From positions 1 to 38,192 of the forward strand of contig JANOWU010000084.1 of the NCBI GenBank assembly GCA_031418035.1: 38,192 nt of DNA, written 5' to 3'. The position numbers and the translations under genes were made by a program. Below, in pieces: positions 22,959-31,425 of this stretch. The notes beneath the pieces were generated by a model, which ran no database searches, was not told where the DNA came from, and was given only the letters and a program-made list of their open reading frames with translations. The DNA comes from JANOYY01 sp031418035. GTDB lineage: Bacteria; Actinomycetota; Acidimicrobiia; Acidimicrobiales; JANYDT01. How positions within the stretch are numbered: position 1 is the first letter of the stretch; each line of letters opens with the position of its first letter.

Positions 22959-25625
22959 ATGGAGTCACTTCTCGCGGCTGTCGAACAAGATCCTGACGGA
23001 ACAGAAAAGGAAGTACACAGACTTTTGGCATCGGCCGATCACCCGAGCGTGGTTGTCCTCGGGAAGCGGTGCCTGGGGCTGATCGCCCGATCTCGCGGCG
23101 ACCTCGGGCCCGCCATCGAATTGTTCCGATCCTCCATCGATCTCGCCCTAGCCAACGAACTGAACGACCTCGAAGCGGAGTCTCGGCTTGTCCTGGCCAC
23201 GTCTCTTGCGTCGGTCGGAAACCTGAACGACTCGTTGCAAGAGCTCTCCCTCGCGTACGCCCATCTCGCACCGAACCTCCTTGCGGAAGCGAAGAACTGT
23301 GAGGGATTCGTACTCCTAAACCTCGAGCGGATCCTCGAAGCGCGGGAGGCGTTTCGCCAGGCCGAAGTACATGCGCGCGAGAACGATCAAACCGCAGACC
23401 TCGCCAAGATTCTCAACAACCGATCCGTTCTTCTCATCCAAGCCGGCGAGATGGGTCAGGCGCAGGCCGATCTGGAAGAGGCCGTGCGATGTTTCAAGGT
23501 GCTCGGCGCGCCGGTGAACGCCGCCAAGGCGGAACACAACCTCGGATGGCTGTTTGCCCGACAGGGATTGGTAGTCGAGGCCCTTACCGCATACCGGCGA
23601 GCCGATCTCCAAGGTGGTCCCGAATTGTCGGCGACCTGCGTCGGTGCGCTTGATCGAGCAGAGCTGTACCTCAATGCACGCCTGCTCCACGAGGCCAGTC
23701 ACGCTCTCGTTTATGCCCATCGCCTCGCGGAGGTCGAGTCGCTCGAACTTCGGTTTCCCGAGATTTCGCTTCTTCGCGGCCGGGTCCTTTCGTGCCTGGG
23801 CGACTTCGATGCCGCAACCGAATCCTTCGCGGCTGCCGAGGCCGAGTTCGAAGCACAGCAACGGGCACACGGAGCAGAAGTGGCGGCGTTCTGTCGCCAC
23901 TTGGTGAGCTCCGACGCGAGTCAGGCCACGGACATCGCGCTGCCGGACAGTTCCGAACAAGTCGAAAGGTATCGATCCGACATCGTCGACGTTGCATGCG
24001 CGCGACTCCTGTCCGTTCGCAACGATCGCAACGATCCCCACCGTCGAGAGTTGGTCGGACGTTTGATTGCGGTCCTCGCGTGGGGAGCAGACTCGCCGAA
24101 CGCAATCACTCGCACGCAGTCCGCCATGGCCGCTGCGGTCAGGGCGTTGGAGGCCCACGACGAACGTGCCATGGCCGAAGGAGTCGACGCGATACTCCTC
24201 GAAAGCGAACGCCACCTGAATCTGGTGAACTCCGCCGAACTTCGGTCGATCTTCATTGAAGTACTGGAGCTCGAAGCGCTCATCTGCGATGTCGCGGCGG
24301 CCCTCGGGGACCCCGACCAGTTCCGAGGTTGGACCGAACGTTTGCGTCAATGTGTGGCGGGACGCTTCTCGGTTGCGCAGGAGAACACGAAGCGGCGAGG
24401 CGAACTTTCCGGTCAGACCGACACCTTTCGCCGTGACCAGCTATCGCCCGCCCAGACCAACAACGTGTTCGAACTCAGCAAGTCAACTCGCCGACGACGC
24501 GTCGCCGAATTTGCGATCCGGACCTCGGAGTGGGTCGATGTCGGAGCCACCCCGGAACACCTTCACCCAGGTTGGGGAACCCTCGGGGTTCATGCCATGT
24601 CGGGAGCACCGGATCGCAGCGAGCTCGATTCATCGATCCTGTTGGAGTTCGCCGCCTCATCGACGACGCTCGTTGTTTCGGTCAGGCGTCCCTCGATCGG
24701 TCTCGCGGAATCGCGAAGCTCGCTGGTCGAACTCTGCCCGATCAACGAGGTTCGCGGCCGAATCCACTCCGTGCGAATCGCATCGGCGTCGTTGTTCGAC
24801 GGCGCCTCGGTCTCCGACGTCGGCGCCGAGACCGATTGGCGCATCCAACGATTCGAGCGAGCCATTCAACGGCTGGAGTCATTGATCCTGCCCCCCCGGC
24901 TCCCCGAGGGACCCCTGGTGATCGTTCCAAACGGTCTTCTCGGATCGGTTCCATGGCATCTGTTCGAAAAACTACGTGGACGGACAATCACGGTCTCACC
25001 GTGCAAGGGAGACTGGCAACCATTCCAGCCCACGCGGCTTCGTTCGCCGGTCGGCATCGTCGCCGGGCCAGGGCTGTCCTACGCGAACGACGAACTCGAC
25101 GCTCTGCACGAACTTTACGACGACGCGATCATCCTGAGAGGATCCGACGCAACCGTTACTGCGGTATGTCAGCTTATGAATGAGGTCGACACGCTGCACG
25201 TCGCCGCTCATGGCATCCGTCGCACAGACAGTGCGTTGTTCTCCGGGATCGAACTCTACGATGGCGCGCTCGTCGCCTATGACCTTCTCCGCATTCCGAG
25301 GACGCCGGCCACAGTGTTGCTGTCGTGCTGCGACTTGGGTGCGGCGAATGCGACGGGGGCGTGCGGACTCCTCGGATTCACGTCGACGCTGCGCAGTCGC
25401 GGAAGCTCCCAGGTGGCGGCCGCAGTCCTACCCATCGACGACCGATCGTCGCAGCTCGCCATGACGCGCCTTCATCGAGTGTTGCGCCAAGTTCCCCGAT
25501 TGGCCGAAGCGCTCACCGCCAGCGTCGCGTCGGCGGAGACCCCTCTCGACAGAATTACGGCTGGATCGTTCGTGGTCGTCGGCGGCCCGCCCGACGCACC
25601 GCTCGACCATCGACTGGTTTCCTAG
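22959..25625 (+). CDS. TPR-CHAT caspase-like protease
   Basis: An 888-residue protein with TPR-like helical repeats over about residues 20-300 (units such as LGLIARSRGDLGPAIELFRSSIDLA and LGWLFARQGLVVEALTAYRRA), a helical linker, and a C-terminal CHAT domain over about 560-880. The catalytic His is in LHVAAHG (residue 751) and the Cys in LLSCCDLG (residues 790-791; 791 aligns with the usual LSACxTG Cys). Both catalytic positions are therefore retained. The PVVIVPNGLLGSVPWHLFE block is also typical of CHAT. CHAT proteins cleave partner proteins after activation. ATG 22959 has no strong ribosome site, and the frame is open upstream without another start. It ends the sigma/partner/CHAT run. Confidence 0.9.
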   Translation: MESLLAAVEQDPDGTEKEVHRLLASADHPSVVVLGKRCLGLIARSRGDLGPAIELFRSSIDLALANELNDLEAESRLVLATSLASVGNLNDSLQELSLAYAHLAPNLLAEAKNCEGFVLLNLERILEAREAFRQAEVHARENDQTADLAKILNNRSVLLIQAGEMGQAQADLEEAVRCFKVLGAPVNAAKAEHNLGWLFARQGLVVEALTAYRRADLQGGPELSATCVGALDRAELYLNARLLHEASHALVYAHRLAEVESLELRFPEISLLRGRVLSCLGDFDAATESFAAAEAEFEAQQRAHGAEVAAFCRHLVSSDASQATDIALPDSSEQVERYRSDIVDVACARLLSVRNDRNDPHRRELVGRLIAVLAWGADSPNAITRTQSAMAAAVRALEAHDERAMAEGVDAILLESERHLNLVNSAELRSIFIEVLELEALICDVAAALGDPDQFRGWTERLRQCVAGRFSVAQENTKRRGELSGQTDTFRRDQLSPAQTNNVFELSKSTRRRRVAEFAIRTSEWVDVGATPEHLHPGWGTLGVHAMSGAPDRSELDSSILLEFAASSTTLVVSVRRPSIGLAESRSSLVELCPINEVRGRIHSVRIASASLFDGASVSDVGAETDWRIQRFERAIQRLESLILPPRLPEGPLVIVPNGLLGSVPWHLFEKLRGRTITVSPCKGDWQPFQPTRLRSPVGIVAGPGLSYANDELDALHELYDDAIILRGSDATVTAVCQLMNEVDTLHVAAHGIRRTDSALFSGIELYDGALVAYDLLRIPRTPATVLLSCCDLGAANATGACGLLGFTSTLRSRGSSQVAAAVLPIDDRSSQLAMTRLHRVLRQVPRLAEALTASVASAETPLDRITAGSFVVVGGPPDAPLDHRLVS

Positions 25626-26139
25626 AGCGGGGCCAGGCGGCCACGAGACCAATGACGCCGAGGACCTCCACGACATCGCCGGGTGATGCGACCATGTGCA
25701 ATTGCGGTATCGGGATTCGGTCAGAGAGGAACGGCGCGTCGCGCACAACCAACAGATGTTTCCGGGCGGGTTGGTCGGCGATTTGGGCCTCGCGAATTCC
25801 GCTTCGAAAGAGTGCGTTGCGATCGACCGGCATCGATCCGTGCTGCAACGTTGGAATCAGGTTCATGACTGCGCCCACCGCGAACGCCGACAACGCCGCT
25901 CGAACCAAGACGGTTCGGGCGATCGCGATATTGAACACGAGCCACCCAATTCCGACGAGTACCGATCCGAATAGCAATATCGAGTGGATCCAGCCAGAAA
26001 TCAGAGGCGCAACAAAGGCTTGAAGGCAGAGCGCTCCCACGAGAACGAACACGCCTCGGAGATGGAGACCCGACGCGGACGGCGGAACCAACGGGCGGAC
26101 CGCAAAGCCTGCGATGACTGCGATGACGAGAAGCAACAT
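25555..26139 (-). CDS. DUF5317-like membrane protein
   Basis: A 194-residue protein with an excellent ribosome site (GGAGG) ahead of ATG 26139. It has four to five hydrophobic segments (MLLLVIAVIAGFAVRPL, GVFVLVGALCLQAFVAPLI, ILLFGSVLVGIGWLVFNIAIA, ALSAFAVGAVMNLIP) and the ending DRIPIPQLHMVASPGDVVEVLGVIGL, which matches the actinobacterial DUF5317 family. The last residues overlap antisense to the final 71 bases of the CHAT gene. The function of the family is not established. Confidence 0.75.
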   Translation of the reverse strand: MLLLVIAVIAGFAVRPLVPPSASGLHLRGVFVLVGALCLQAFVAPLISGWIHSILLFGSVLVGIGWLVFNIAIARTVLVRAALSAFAVGAVMNLIPTLQHGSMPVDRNALFRSGIREAQIADQPARKHLLVVRDAPFLSDRIPIPQLHMVASPGDVVEVLGVIGLVAAWPRSRKPVDGRAVRRAGRRRPRTIQP

Positions 26140-26215
26140 TTCGATTTCCTCCACTGGAAGAGAGGTCCCCGATTCGCTACTGATCCAGAAAATTGTGATT
26201 CCGACGTCATATATT

Positions 26216-26245
26216 TTGCGTATCACGCAGTTCTCAATTTATGAT
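26216..26245 (+). promoter_or_regulatory. Leaderless promoter for the winged-helix gene
   Basis: TTGCGT (26216-26221), an 18-base spacer and TATGAT (26240-26245) lie directly before ATG 26252, which is six bases after the -10. Transcription would start at or next to the A of the ATG, giving a leaderless mRNA. The region is more AT-rich than its surroundings. Confidence 0.55.
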
Positions 26246-26251
26246 GTGCGA

Positions 26252-26851
26252 ATGGTTGATCAGAACGAACGCGCAATTCGGCGATACCTGGCGTACTTGG
26301 AGGACCCACGATCTGCCGTGGACGACGAGCACATCGCCGAATTAGAGAAGCAGTTCGAAACAACTGTTGATCCAATTGACAAGCTTCGGGTTCTCTCGGA
26401 TCTGGAACGGGCGACATTGCCAAACGCTGATCAACTCGAAACCGATTTCGTGCGCCACGCATATCAGTGGGCTACCGAAAACAAGATTGCGCCGAACGCA
26501 TTCCGGGCGCTGGGTGTCGACCCCGAACTGCTGAAGAAGGCGGGCTTCTCCAGGCAGGAGATCAAGCACAATGCCACCGGCACCGGGTTGAAGGCGCTGA
26601 GTCGCCCGAAGCGACCGGTCCGGGCGCCCGTCCGGATCGATCGAGTGGTCGAGATCGTACGGAATCAGGCCGACACCTTCAGTATCCGAGACATCAGCAA
26701 CCAGTCCGGTGCGACTCCCGCAACCGTGAGCAAGGCTGTCTCGGCGCTACTCCACTCCGGCGAATTGCGAGAAAGCGGCCCGCTACCCAACCAACGCAGC
26801 CGGGGCAAGATCCCGACGGGCTACCAGCTCGCGAGCCGAAGCTCCGTCTAG
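26252..26851 (+). CDS. Winged-helix DNA-binding protein of unknown family
   Basis: A 199-residue protein. The N-terminal 60 residues are helical and charged (MVDQNERAIRRYLAYLEDPRS, ELEKQFETTVDPIDKLRVLSDLE). A basic linker (LSRPKRPVRAPVRID) leads into a winged-helix-like domain at about 130-195 (VVEIVRNQADTFSIRDISNQSGATPATVSKAVSALLHSGELRESG). The frame is open further upstream, but ATG 26252 sits at the expected distance from a -10 box and is preferred. It is 72 bases before the ATPase gene on the same strand. No ligand domain is seen. Confidence 0.65.
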   Translation: MVDQNERAIRRYLAYLEDPRSAVDDEHIAELEKQFETTVDPIDKLRVLSDLERATLPNADQLETDFVRHAYQWATENKIAPNAFRALGVDPELLKKAGFSRQEIKHNATGTGLKALSRPKRPVRAPVRIDRVVEIVRNQADTFSIRDISNQSGATPATVSKAVSALLHSGELRESGPLPNQRSRGKIPTGYQLASRSSV

Positions 26852-26923
26852 CTCACGAGATTCGGGCGGTCCAGGCCGCTTTCGCTCAAGAATCGGCGGC
26901 GAAGTGCCGAAGACGGTTTCTGC

Positions 26924-28498
26924 ATGGATACGCAGATCCTCATACCCGATGTTTTGCGACCGCCCCCAGTTCTCAAGGATCTTGATATCTCGATGCACGT
27001 CGTCGAGGATCTTTTTCTTCGACGAACGCTGCTCACCGACCGCACGTCAACGGCAGCGATGTCGACTGACCTCGGCTTGGGCCCACGCATCATCACGGAG
27101 TGCTTCGAGAACCTCAAAGCGCGCAAGTTTCTCGACGTCATCAAGTTGTCGGGCAACAACTATCACTTTGAACTGACCAACCTCGGTCGCGATCGAGCCC
27201 AGGCCAGCTACGACCGTTGCGCCTACAGCGACTGTGCCCCAATCTCGCTTCGGCGATACGTGGAAGTCGTTGAACTCCTGAAGGCGGAGGTGCAGTGTTC
27301 ACCGGACAATGTGGCCGAGGCATTTGCTGACCTGGTGATGAATAGGCGGACACTCGATCGCATTGGTCCGGCGTTCAGTGCCCAGCAGTCGATTTTCTTC
27401 TACGGCCCATCCGGAACGGGGAAGACCTCCATTGCCGAACGTCTGATTCGCCTCTACGACGATTTCGTGCTCGTTCCCTATGCAATCGAAGTCGACGGAC
27501 AGATCATCACGATCTTCGATCCGACCGTTCACGAGGTCGCCGAAGAATTGCCGGAGGGCTATGACCCTCGATTCGTGCTTTGCAAGCGCCCGTTCGTGGT
27601 CACCGGTGGAGAACTCGAACTCTCCATGTTGCAGCTCAAGCGTGACCCGATCTCGAAGGTGTACAGCGCACCACTGCAGATGAAGGCGAACAACGGCATC
27701 TTGTTGATCGACGACTTTGGTCGTCAACTGGTCCCTCCAGGTGCGTTGCTGAACCGATGGATTGTTCCTCTGGAGCGGCGGATCGACTACCTCTCGCTCG
27801 ACTCAGGGAAGAAGTTGTCCATACCGTTCGAGGTCCTCGTGCTGTTTTCGACGAACATCGACCCCGGCCGACTCGGCGACGATGCGTTCTTCCGCCGTAT
27901 TCAGAACAAGATCTATGTCGGTTCGACCTCCCTGGAGGAATTCGACCAGATCCTGGACATGGCTGCTCGCAACATGAACATCGAACTGGCCGAGGACGCC
28001 CATCACACCGTACGAATCGTGTGTAAAGAGTTCGGACGAGGGCGTCACTACCCGACCTACCCCGTGGACCTCTGTCGCCTCGTCGTGAGCATCTGCGACT
28101 ACGAACGCAAACCCCGTGTGCTTGATCGAGACACGCTCTGGAAAGCCGCCGAGTTGTACTTCACGACGGGCACTCCCGGCGACTGGAACAACGATTCCAA
28201 GGGCGTGTTCACCGCTGACGCCCTGGTCGCCGATACGTCAGCGATGCTGTCGGCCACGCCCTGCCCGACGTTTCTAGGCCGACGTCGACTGGCCGAAGAG
28301 TCGGTCGCCGGCGTCGCCGAGCCCGGGGACGATGAATGCTCTGTCGTTGAGGCCGGGATCGAGTGCCGCGGTGAAGATTCGCACGTTCGGGCAAAGTTCA
28401 CGGACCCGATTCACACCTTCGGGCGCGGAGATGACCGACACGGCGGTGATGCGCGGATTTCCTCGCTTCGCGACGAGGTCGCAGGTGAAGGACAGTGA
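26924..28498 (+). CDS. AAA family ATPase with N-terminal winged helix
   Basis: A 524-residue protein. Residues about 20-95 look like a winged helix (TSTAAMSTDLGLGPRIITECFENLKARKFLDVIK), followed by a YSDCAPISLRRYVE linker. The AAA core has Walker A GPSGTGKTS near 160, Walker B GILLIDDFG near 260 and a sensor-1 like LFSTNIDP near 308. The conserved VPYAIEVDGQIITIFDP segment matches a widespread family of AAA proteins of unknown role. The frame continues past the end of the convergent upp gene, so the last 75 residues are read antisense to it and may not be conserved. Start ATG 26924 lacks a strong ribosome site. Confidence 0.75.
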   Translation: MDTQILIPDVLRPPPVLKDLDISMHVVEDLFLRRTLLTDRTSTAAMSTDLGLGPRIITECFENLKARKFLDVIKLSGNNYHFELTNLGRDRAQASYDRCAYSDCAPISLRRYVEVVELLKAEVQCSPDNVAEAFADLVMNRRTLDRIGPAFSAQQSIFFYGPSGTGKTSIAERLIRLYDDFVLVPYAIEVDGQIITIFDPTVHEVAEELPEGYDPRFVLCKRPFVVTGGELELSMLQLKRDPISKVYSAPLQMKANNGILLIDDFGRQLVPPGALLNRWIVPLERRIDYLSLDSGKKLSIPFEVLVLFSTNIDPGRLGDDAFFRRIQNKIYVGSTSLEEFDQILDMAARNMNIELAEDAHHTVRIVCKEFGRGRHYPTYPVDLCRLVVSICDYERKPRVLDRDTLWKAAELYFTTGTPGDWNNDSKGVFTADALVADTSAMLSATPCPTFLGRRRLAEESVAGVAEPGDDECSVVEAGIECRGEDSHVRAKFTDPIHTFGRGDDRHGGDARISSLRDEVAGEGQ

Positions 28499-28912
28499 TC
28501 CGCCGGTGGCCAGCATGGGATCGAGGACGAACACGTCACGTCCACTCAGATCAGCAGGAAGTTTCTGAGCGTATTGCTCGGGTTCGAAGGTCTCCTCGTT
28601 ACGCCGCAACCCGATCATTCCGACCTCCGCTTCCGGCATGACCGACAGGAATCCGTCGAGCAGCCCGAGGCCGGCGCGCAGGATAGGGACCAGCAGCGGG
28701 CCCGGCGCATGCAATCGCACGCCTGCCGCGGAGAGTCCGGTCGGCGTCTGCACGGTCACGGGATCGACGTGCAGGTCGCGTGTTGCCTCGTAGGCAAGCA
28801 GCGCAGCGATCTCGCTCACGGCTTTGCGAAAGAGCGGCGACGGAGTCTTCTCATCGCGCAACACGGTGATGCGGTGAGCGATGAGGGGATGATTCACAAC
28901 GGTCAAGGACAC
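28274..28912 (-). CDS. upp: Uracil phosphoribosyltransferase
   Basis: Salvage enzyme that makes UMP from uracil and PRPP. From GTG 28912 the product is 212 residues, normal for the family. Motifs: NHPLIAHRITVLRDEKTPSPLFR at the N-terminus, VPILRAGLGLLDGFL, and the PRPP loop FVLDPMLATGGS, with the uracil-binding GLGDAGDRLFG near the C-terminus. An open frame runs 30 codons further (to 29002) as a hydrophobic stretch, which does not fit the enzyme. A TACATT -10 lies seven bases before GTG 28912, so the start is probably leaderless. Confidence 0.95.
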   Translation of the reverse strand: MSLTVVNHPLIAHRITVLRDEKTPSPLFRKAVSEIAALLAYEATRDLHVDPVTVQTPTGLSAAGVRLHAPGPLLVPILRAGLGLLDGFLSVMPEAEVGMIGLRRNEETFEPEQYAQKLPADLSGRDVFVLDPMLATGGSLSFTCDLVAKRGNPRITAVSVISAPEGVNRVRELCPNVRIFTAALDPGLNDRAFIVPGLGDAGDRLFGQSTSA

Positions 28913-28919
28913 GACTGCG

Positions 28920-28925
28920 AATGTA
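28920..28925 (-). promoter_or_regulatory. -10 element for leaderless upp
   Basis: TACATT on the minus strand ends seven bases before GTG 28912, consistent with transcription starting at the start codon. A clear -35 is not seen at standard spacing. Confidence 0.4.
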
Positions 28926-29036
28926 GCGGCCCATCGAACGGCGCAAGAACACAGCAACAACACCAGCGAGAACCCCAGTAACAGGACCAGCAAGAACACC
29001 ACACGTCGCGTAGGCGTGATCTACTCGACGGTAGAC

Positions 29037-31331
29037 ATGCGCGGCTTAGAGGAAATCATTCGAGAATTGGGGGCCGAAGGGGAACTGGTCCACCTCGAGC
29101 GCATTGCGCCGTCCCCGGCGCGTTTCGGTGACGCACCGATCGGCTTGAGCCCCACGCTTGAGACGCTCGCACGAGGGCTGTGGGGACATCAGGTCACGGC
29201 CATCGAAGCGGTGCTTCGAGGAGAGTCGGTGGTTATCGCAACGGGCACCGCATCGGGGAAGTCGAGGTGCTACCAGCTCCCGATCGCCCACTTCGCCGCC
29301 GAGTCGAGGGGTACGGCGACGTCGCTGCTTCTGTTTCCGACGAAAGCTCTTGCTCAGGACCAACTCCGCAGCCTCGGCGAGCTCGCGAACGACGTCGCTT
29401 CGATCAGCCCGGTGACCTACGACGGTGACACGGACCAAGACGCACGACAGTGGGCTCGTCGCCACTCGAACACGCTGCTCACCAACCCAGACATGCTTCA
29501 CGCCGGCATCCTCCCCTTTCACGGCCGATGGGCAAACTTCTTCGCCCGTCTTCGCATCGTCGTCATCGACGAACTCCACACCTACCGGGGAATCTTCGGC
29601 ACTCACCTCTCGCAGATCCTGCGACGGCTCCGTCGCGTGTGCGCCGCCTACGGGAGCGATCCGGTATTCGTGTTCGCGTCGGCCACCATCGGCGCCCCTG
29701 GTCATCTGGCCAGTGAACTTTGCGCCAAACCGGTCACGACGATTGACGACGACTGCTCCCCTCGGGGCGAGCGGCTCGTTGCGATCTGGCGTCCGCCGAC
29801 CGGATCGAGCGGGGTGCCCGTGTCGGCAACCCTCGCATCGTCGCTGCTTCTCGCCGGACTCGTCGCCGAGGGTCGTCGAACGATTGCCTTCACCCGGGCG
29901 CGACGCGCCGCCGAGCTTGTCGCCGCCCGTGCGCAACGCATCGTGGGCGATGACCTCGCGGCACTCATCGAACCGTATCGGGGCGGGTACCTTCCCGCAG
30001 AGCGTCGGGCGATCGAGGCCAAGCTGTTCGACGGAACACTTCGCGGCGTCGCCACGACCAACGCCCTCGAACTCGGCATGGACATCGGCGGACTCGACGC
30101 GTGCATTTGCACCGGTTTCCCCGGGACGATCGCATCGTTTCGCCAACAGATCGGGCGGGCCGGGCGCTCGGCGCAGCAAAGCTTGGCAGTACTGGTGGCC
30201 GGTGACGACGCCCTTGATCAATGGTATGCGGATCACCCATCGGAACTGTTTTGCCGTCCACCCGAGCGAGTGGTCGTAAACACCGCCAACCCATTCGTTC
30301 TCACGCCTCACGTCGCCTGCGCGGCATTCGAGATCCCGCTCACGCAGCCCGATGCTGAGCTGTGGGCAGAAGGTACGTCTACAGATGATCGTCTCGGCAC
30401 CGCGCTTGTCGAAGAAGCCTTCGAAGATTCCGTGCGCGAACTCGTGCTCTCCGACCAGCTCCACATGATCAACGGCCGCGCGGTGTGGGCCGGACGCTCC
30501 GGGCCAGCCTCGCGCGTTTCACTGCGCTCGAGCAGCGGTATGGGCGAGTTCCGCATCGTCGGACCCGACGCTCGTCTTATCGGAACCGTCGACGGGGCGC
30601 GAGCCTTTTCCACAATCCACGAAGGTGCCATCTACCTCCACCAAGGATTGCAATACCGGGTCGGTCGACTCGACGTCGACGACCACGCGGCATGGGTCGA
30701 GCCCGTGAACATCGACGAATACACCCAAGCCCGAACCGATACTCAAATTTCATTCGTGCACATACGACAATCGACCGACCTGGGACCGTGGCGACTTCAC
30801 GTGGGCACGGTCGAGGTCGTGGAACAAGTCATCGGCTACCAACGCAAGCAGACGAGTACCGGCGCGGTACTCTCCCACGAAGAGCTGATACTTCCCCCGT
30901 CCACGTTGCAAACCACTGCGTTCTGGTACGAGGTCGACGATGAAAGCATCGAAGCAGCCGGCCTCATCGACGGCGACCCGATGCTGCTCCCCGGTTCGCT
31001 TCATGCGATCGAGCACTGCGCGATCGGCATGCTCCCGCTCTTCGCCATTTGTGACCGATGGGATGTGGGCGGAGTGTCGACGGCTTCGCACCATCAAAAC
31101 GGCGCACCCACCATCGCCATTTACGACGGGTACCCCGGGGGCGCGGGCGTCGCAGAACTCGGATTCGCCGCCGGGTCGCGCCACCTAACTGCAACCTTCG
31201 AAGCCCTGCTCGGCTGCACGTGCGACCACGGCTGTCCGTCCTGCGTCCAGTCGCCGAAATGCGGTAACGGAAATGAACCATTAAGCAAGCGGGGTGCTAT
31301 CGCATTGTTGCGTTCGGTCCAAGAGTCGTAA
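29037..31331 (+). CDS. DEAD/DEAH-box helicase with DUF1998 domain (MrfA/YprA type)
   Basis: A 764-residue superfamily 2 helicase. Walker A ATGTASGKS is near residue 68, the DExH-like VIDELHTYRG near 177, SAT motif FASATIGAPG, and motif VI QIGRAGRSAQQ near 373. The C-terminal DUF1998 region ends in a Cys cluster CTCDHGCPSCVQSPKCG (near 727-742), a zinc-binding site. This layout matches Bacillus MrfA (YprA), which acts in mitomycin-type DNA adduct repair. GTG 29016 would add seven residues; ATG 29037 (MRGLEEII) gives the family's usual N-terminus. It is divergent from upp. Confidence 0.88.
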   Translation: MRGLEEIIRELGAEGELVHLERIAPSPARFGDAPIGLSPTLETLARGLWGHQVTAIEAVLRGESVVIATGTASGKSRCYQLPIAHFAAESRGTATSLLLFPTKALAQDQLRSLGELANDVASISPVTYDGDTDQDARQWARRHSNTLLTNPDMLHAGILPFHGRWANFFARLRIVVIDELHTYRGIFGTHLSQILRRLRRVCAAYGSDPVFVFASATIGAPGHLASELCAKPVTTIDDDCSPRGERLVAIWRPPTGSSGVPVSATLASSLLLAGLVAEGRRTIAFTRARRAAELVAARAQRIVGDDLAALIEPYRGGYLPAERRAIEAKLFDGTLRGVATTNALELGMDIGGLDACICTGFPGTIASFRQQIGRAGRSAQQSLAVLVAGDDALDQWYADHPSELFCRPPERVVVNTANPFVLTPHVACAAFEIPLTQPDAELWAEGTSTDDRLGTALVEEAFEDSVRELVLSDQLHMINGRAVWAGRSGPASRVSLRSSSGMGEFRIVGPDARLIGTVDGARAFSTIHEGAIYLHQGLQYRVGRLDVDDHAAWVEPVNIDEYTQARTDTQISFVHIRQSTDLGPWRLHVGTVEVVEQVIGYQRKQTSTGAVLSHEELILPPSTLQTTAFWYEVDDESIEAAGLIDGDPMLLPGSLHAIEHCAIGMLPLFAICDRWDVGGVSTASHHQNGAPTIAIYDGYPGGAGVAELGFAAGSRHLTATFEALLGCTCDHGCPSCVQSPKCGNGNEPLSKRGAIALLRSVQES

Positions 31332-31425
31332 TCGACAATCGTGGAGCGAACGTCGTCATGCTGGCGATGGCTCCTTCGAACGACACTTCGGAGTTGTATT
31401 AGTTTCTTCCGCCAAGGAGTAGGGC

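Noticed and set aside
28913..29002. Hydrophobic N-terminal extension of uracil phosphoribosyltransferase
   Set aside because: The enzyme is cytosolic and about 207-212 residues; a -10 box falls inside the extension, and GTG 28912 gives the normal length.
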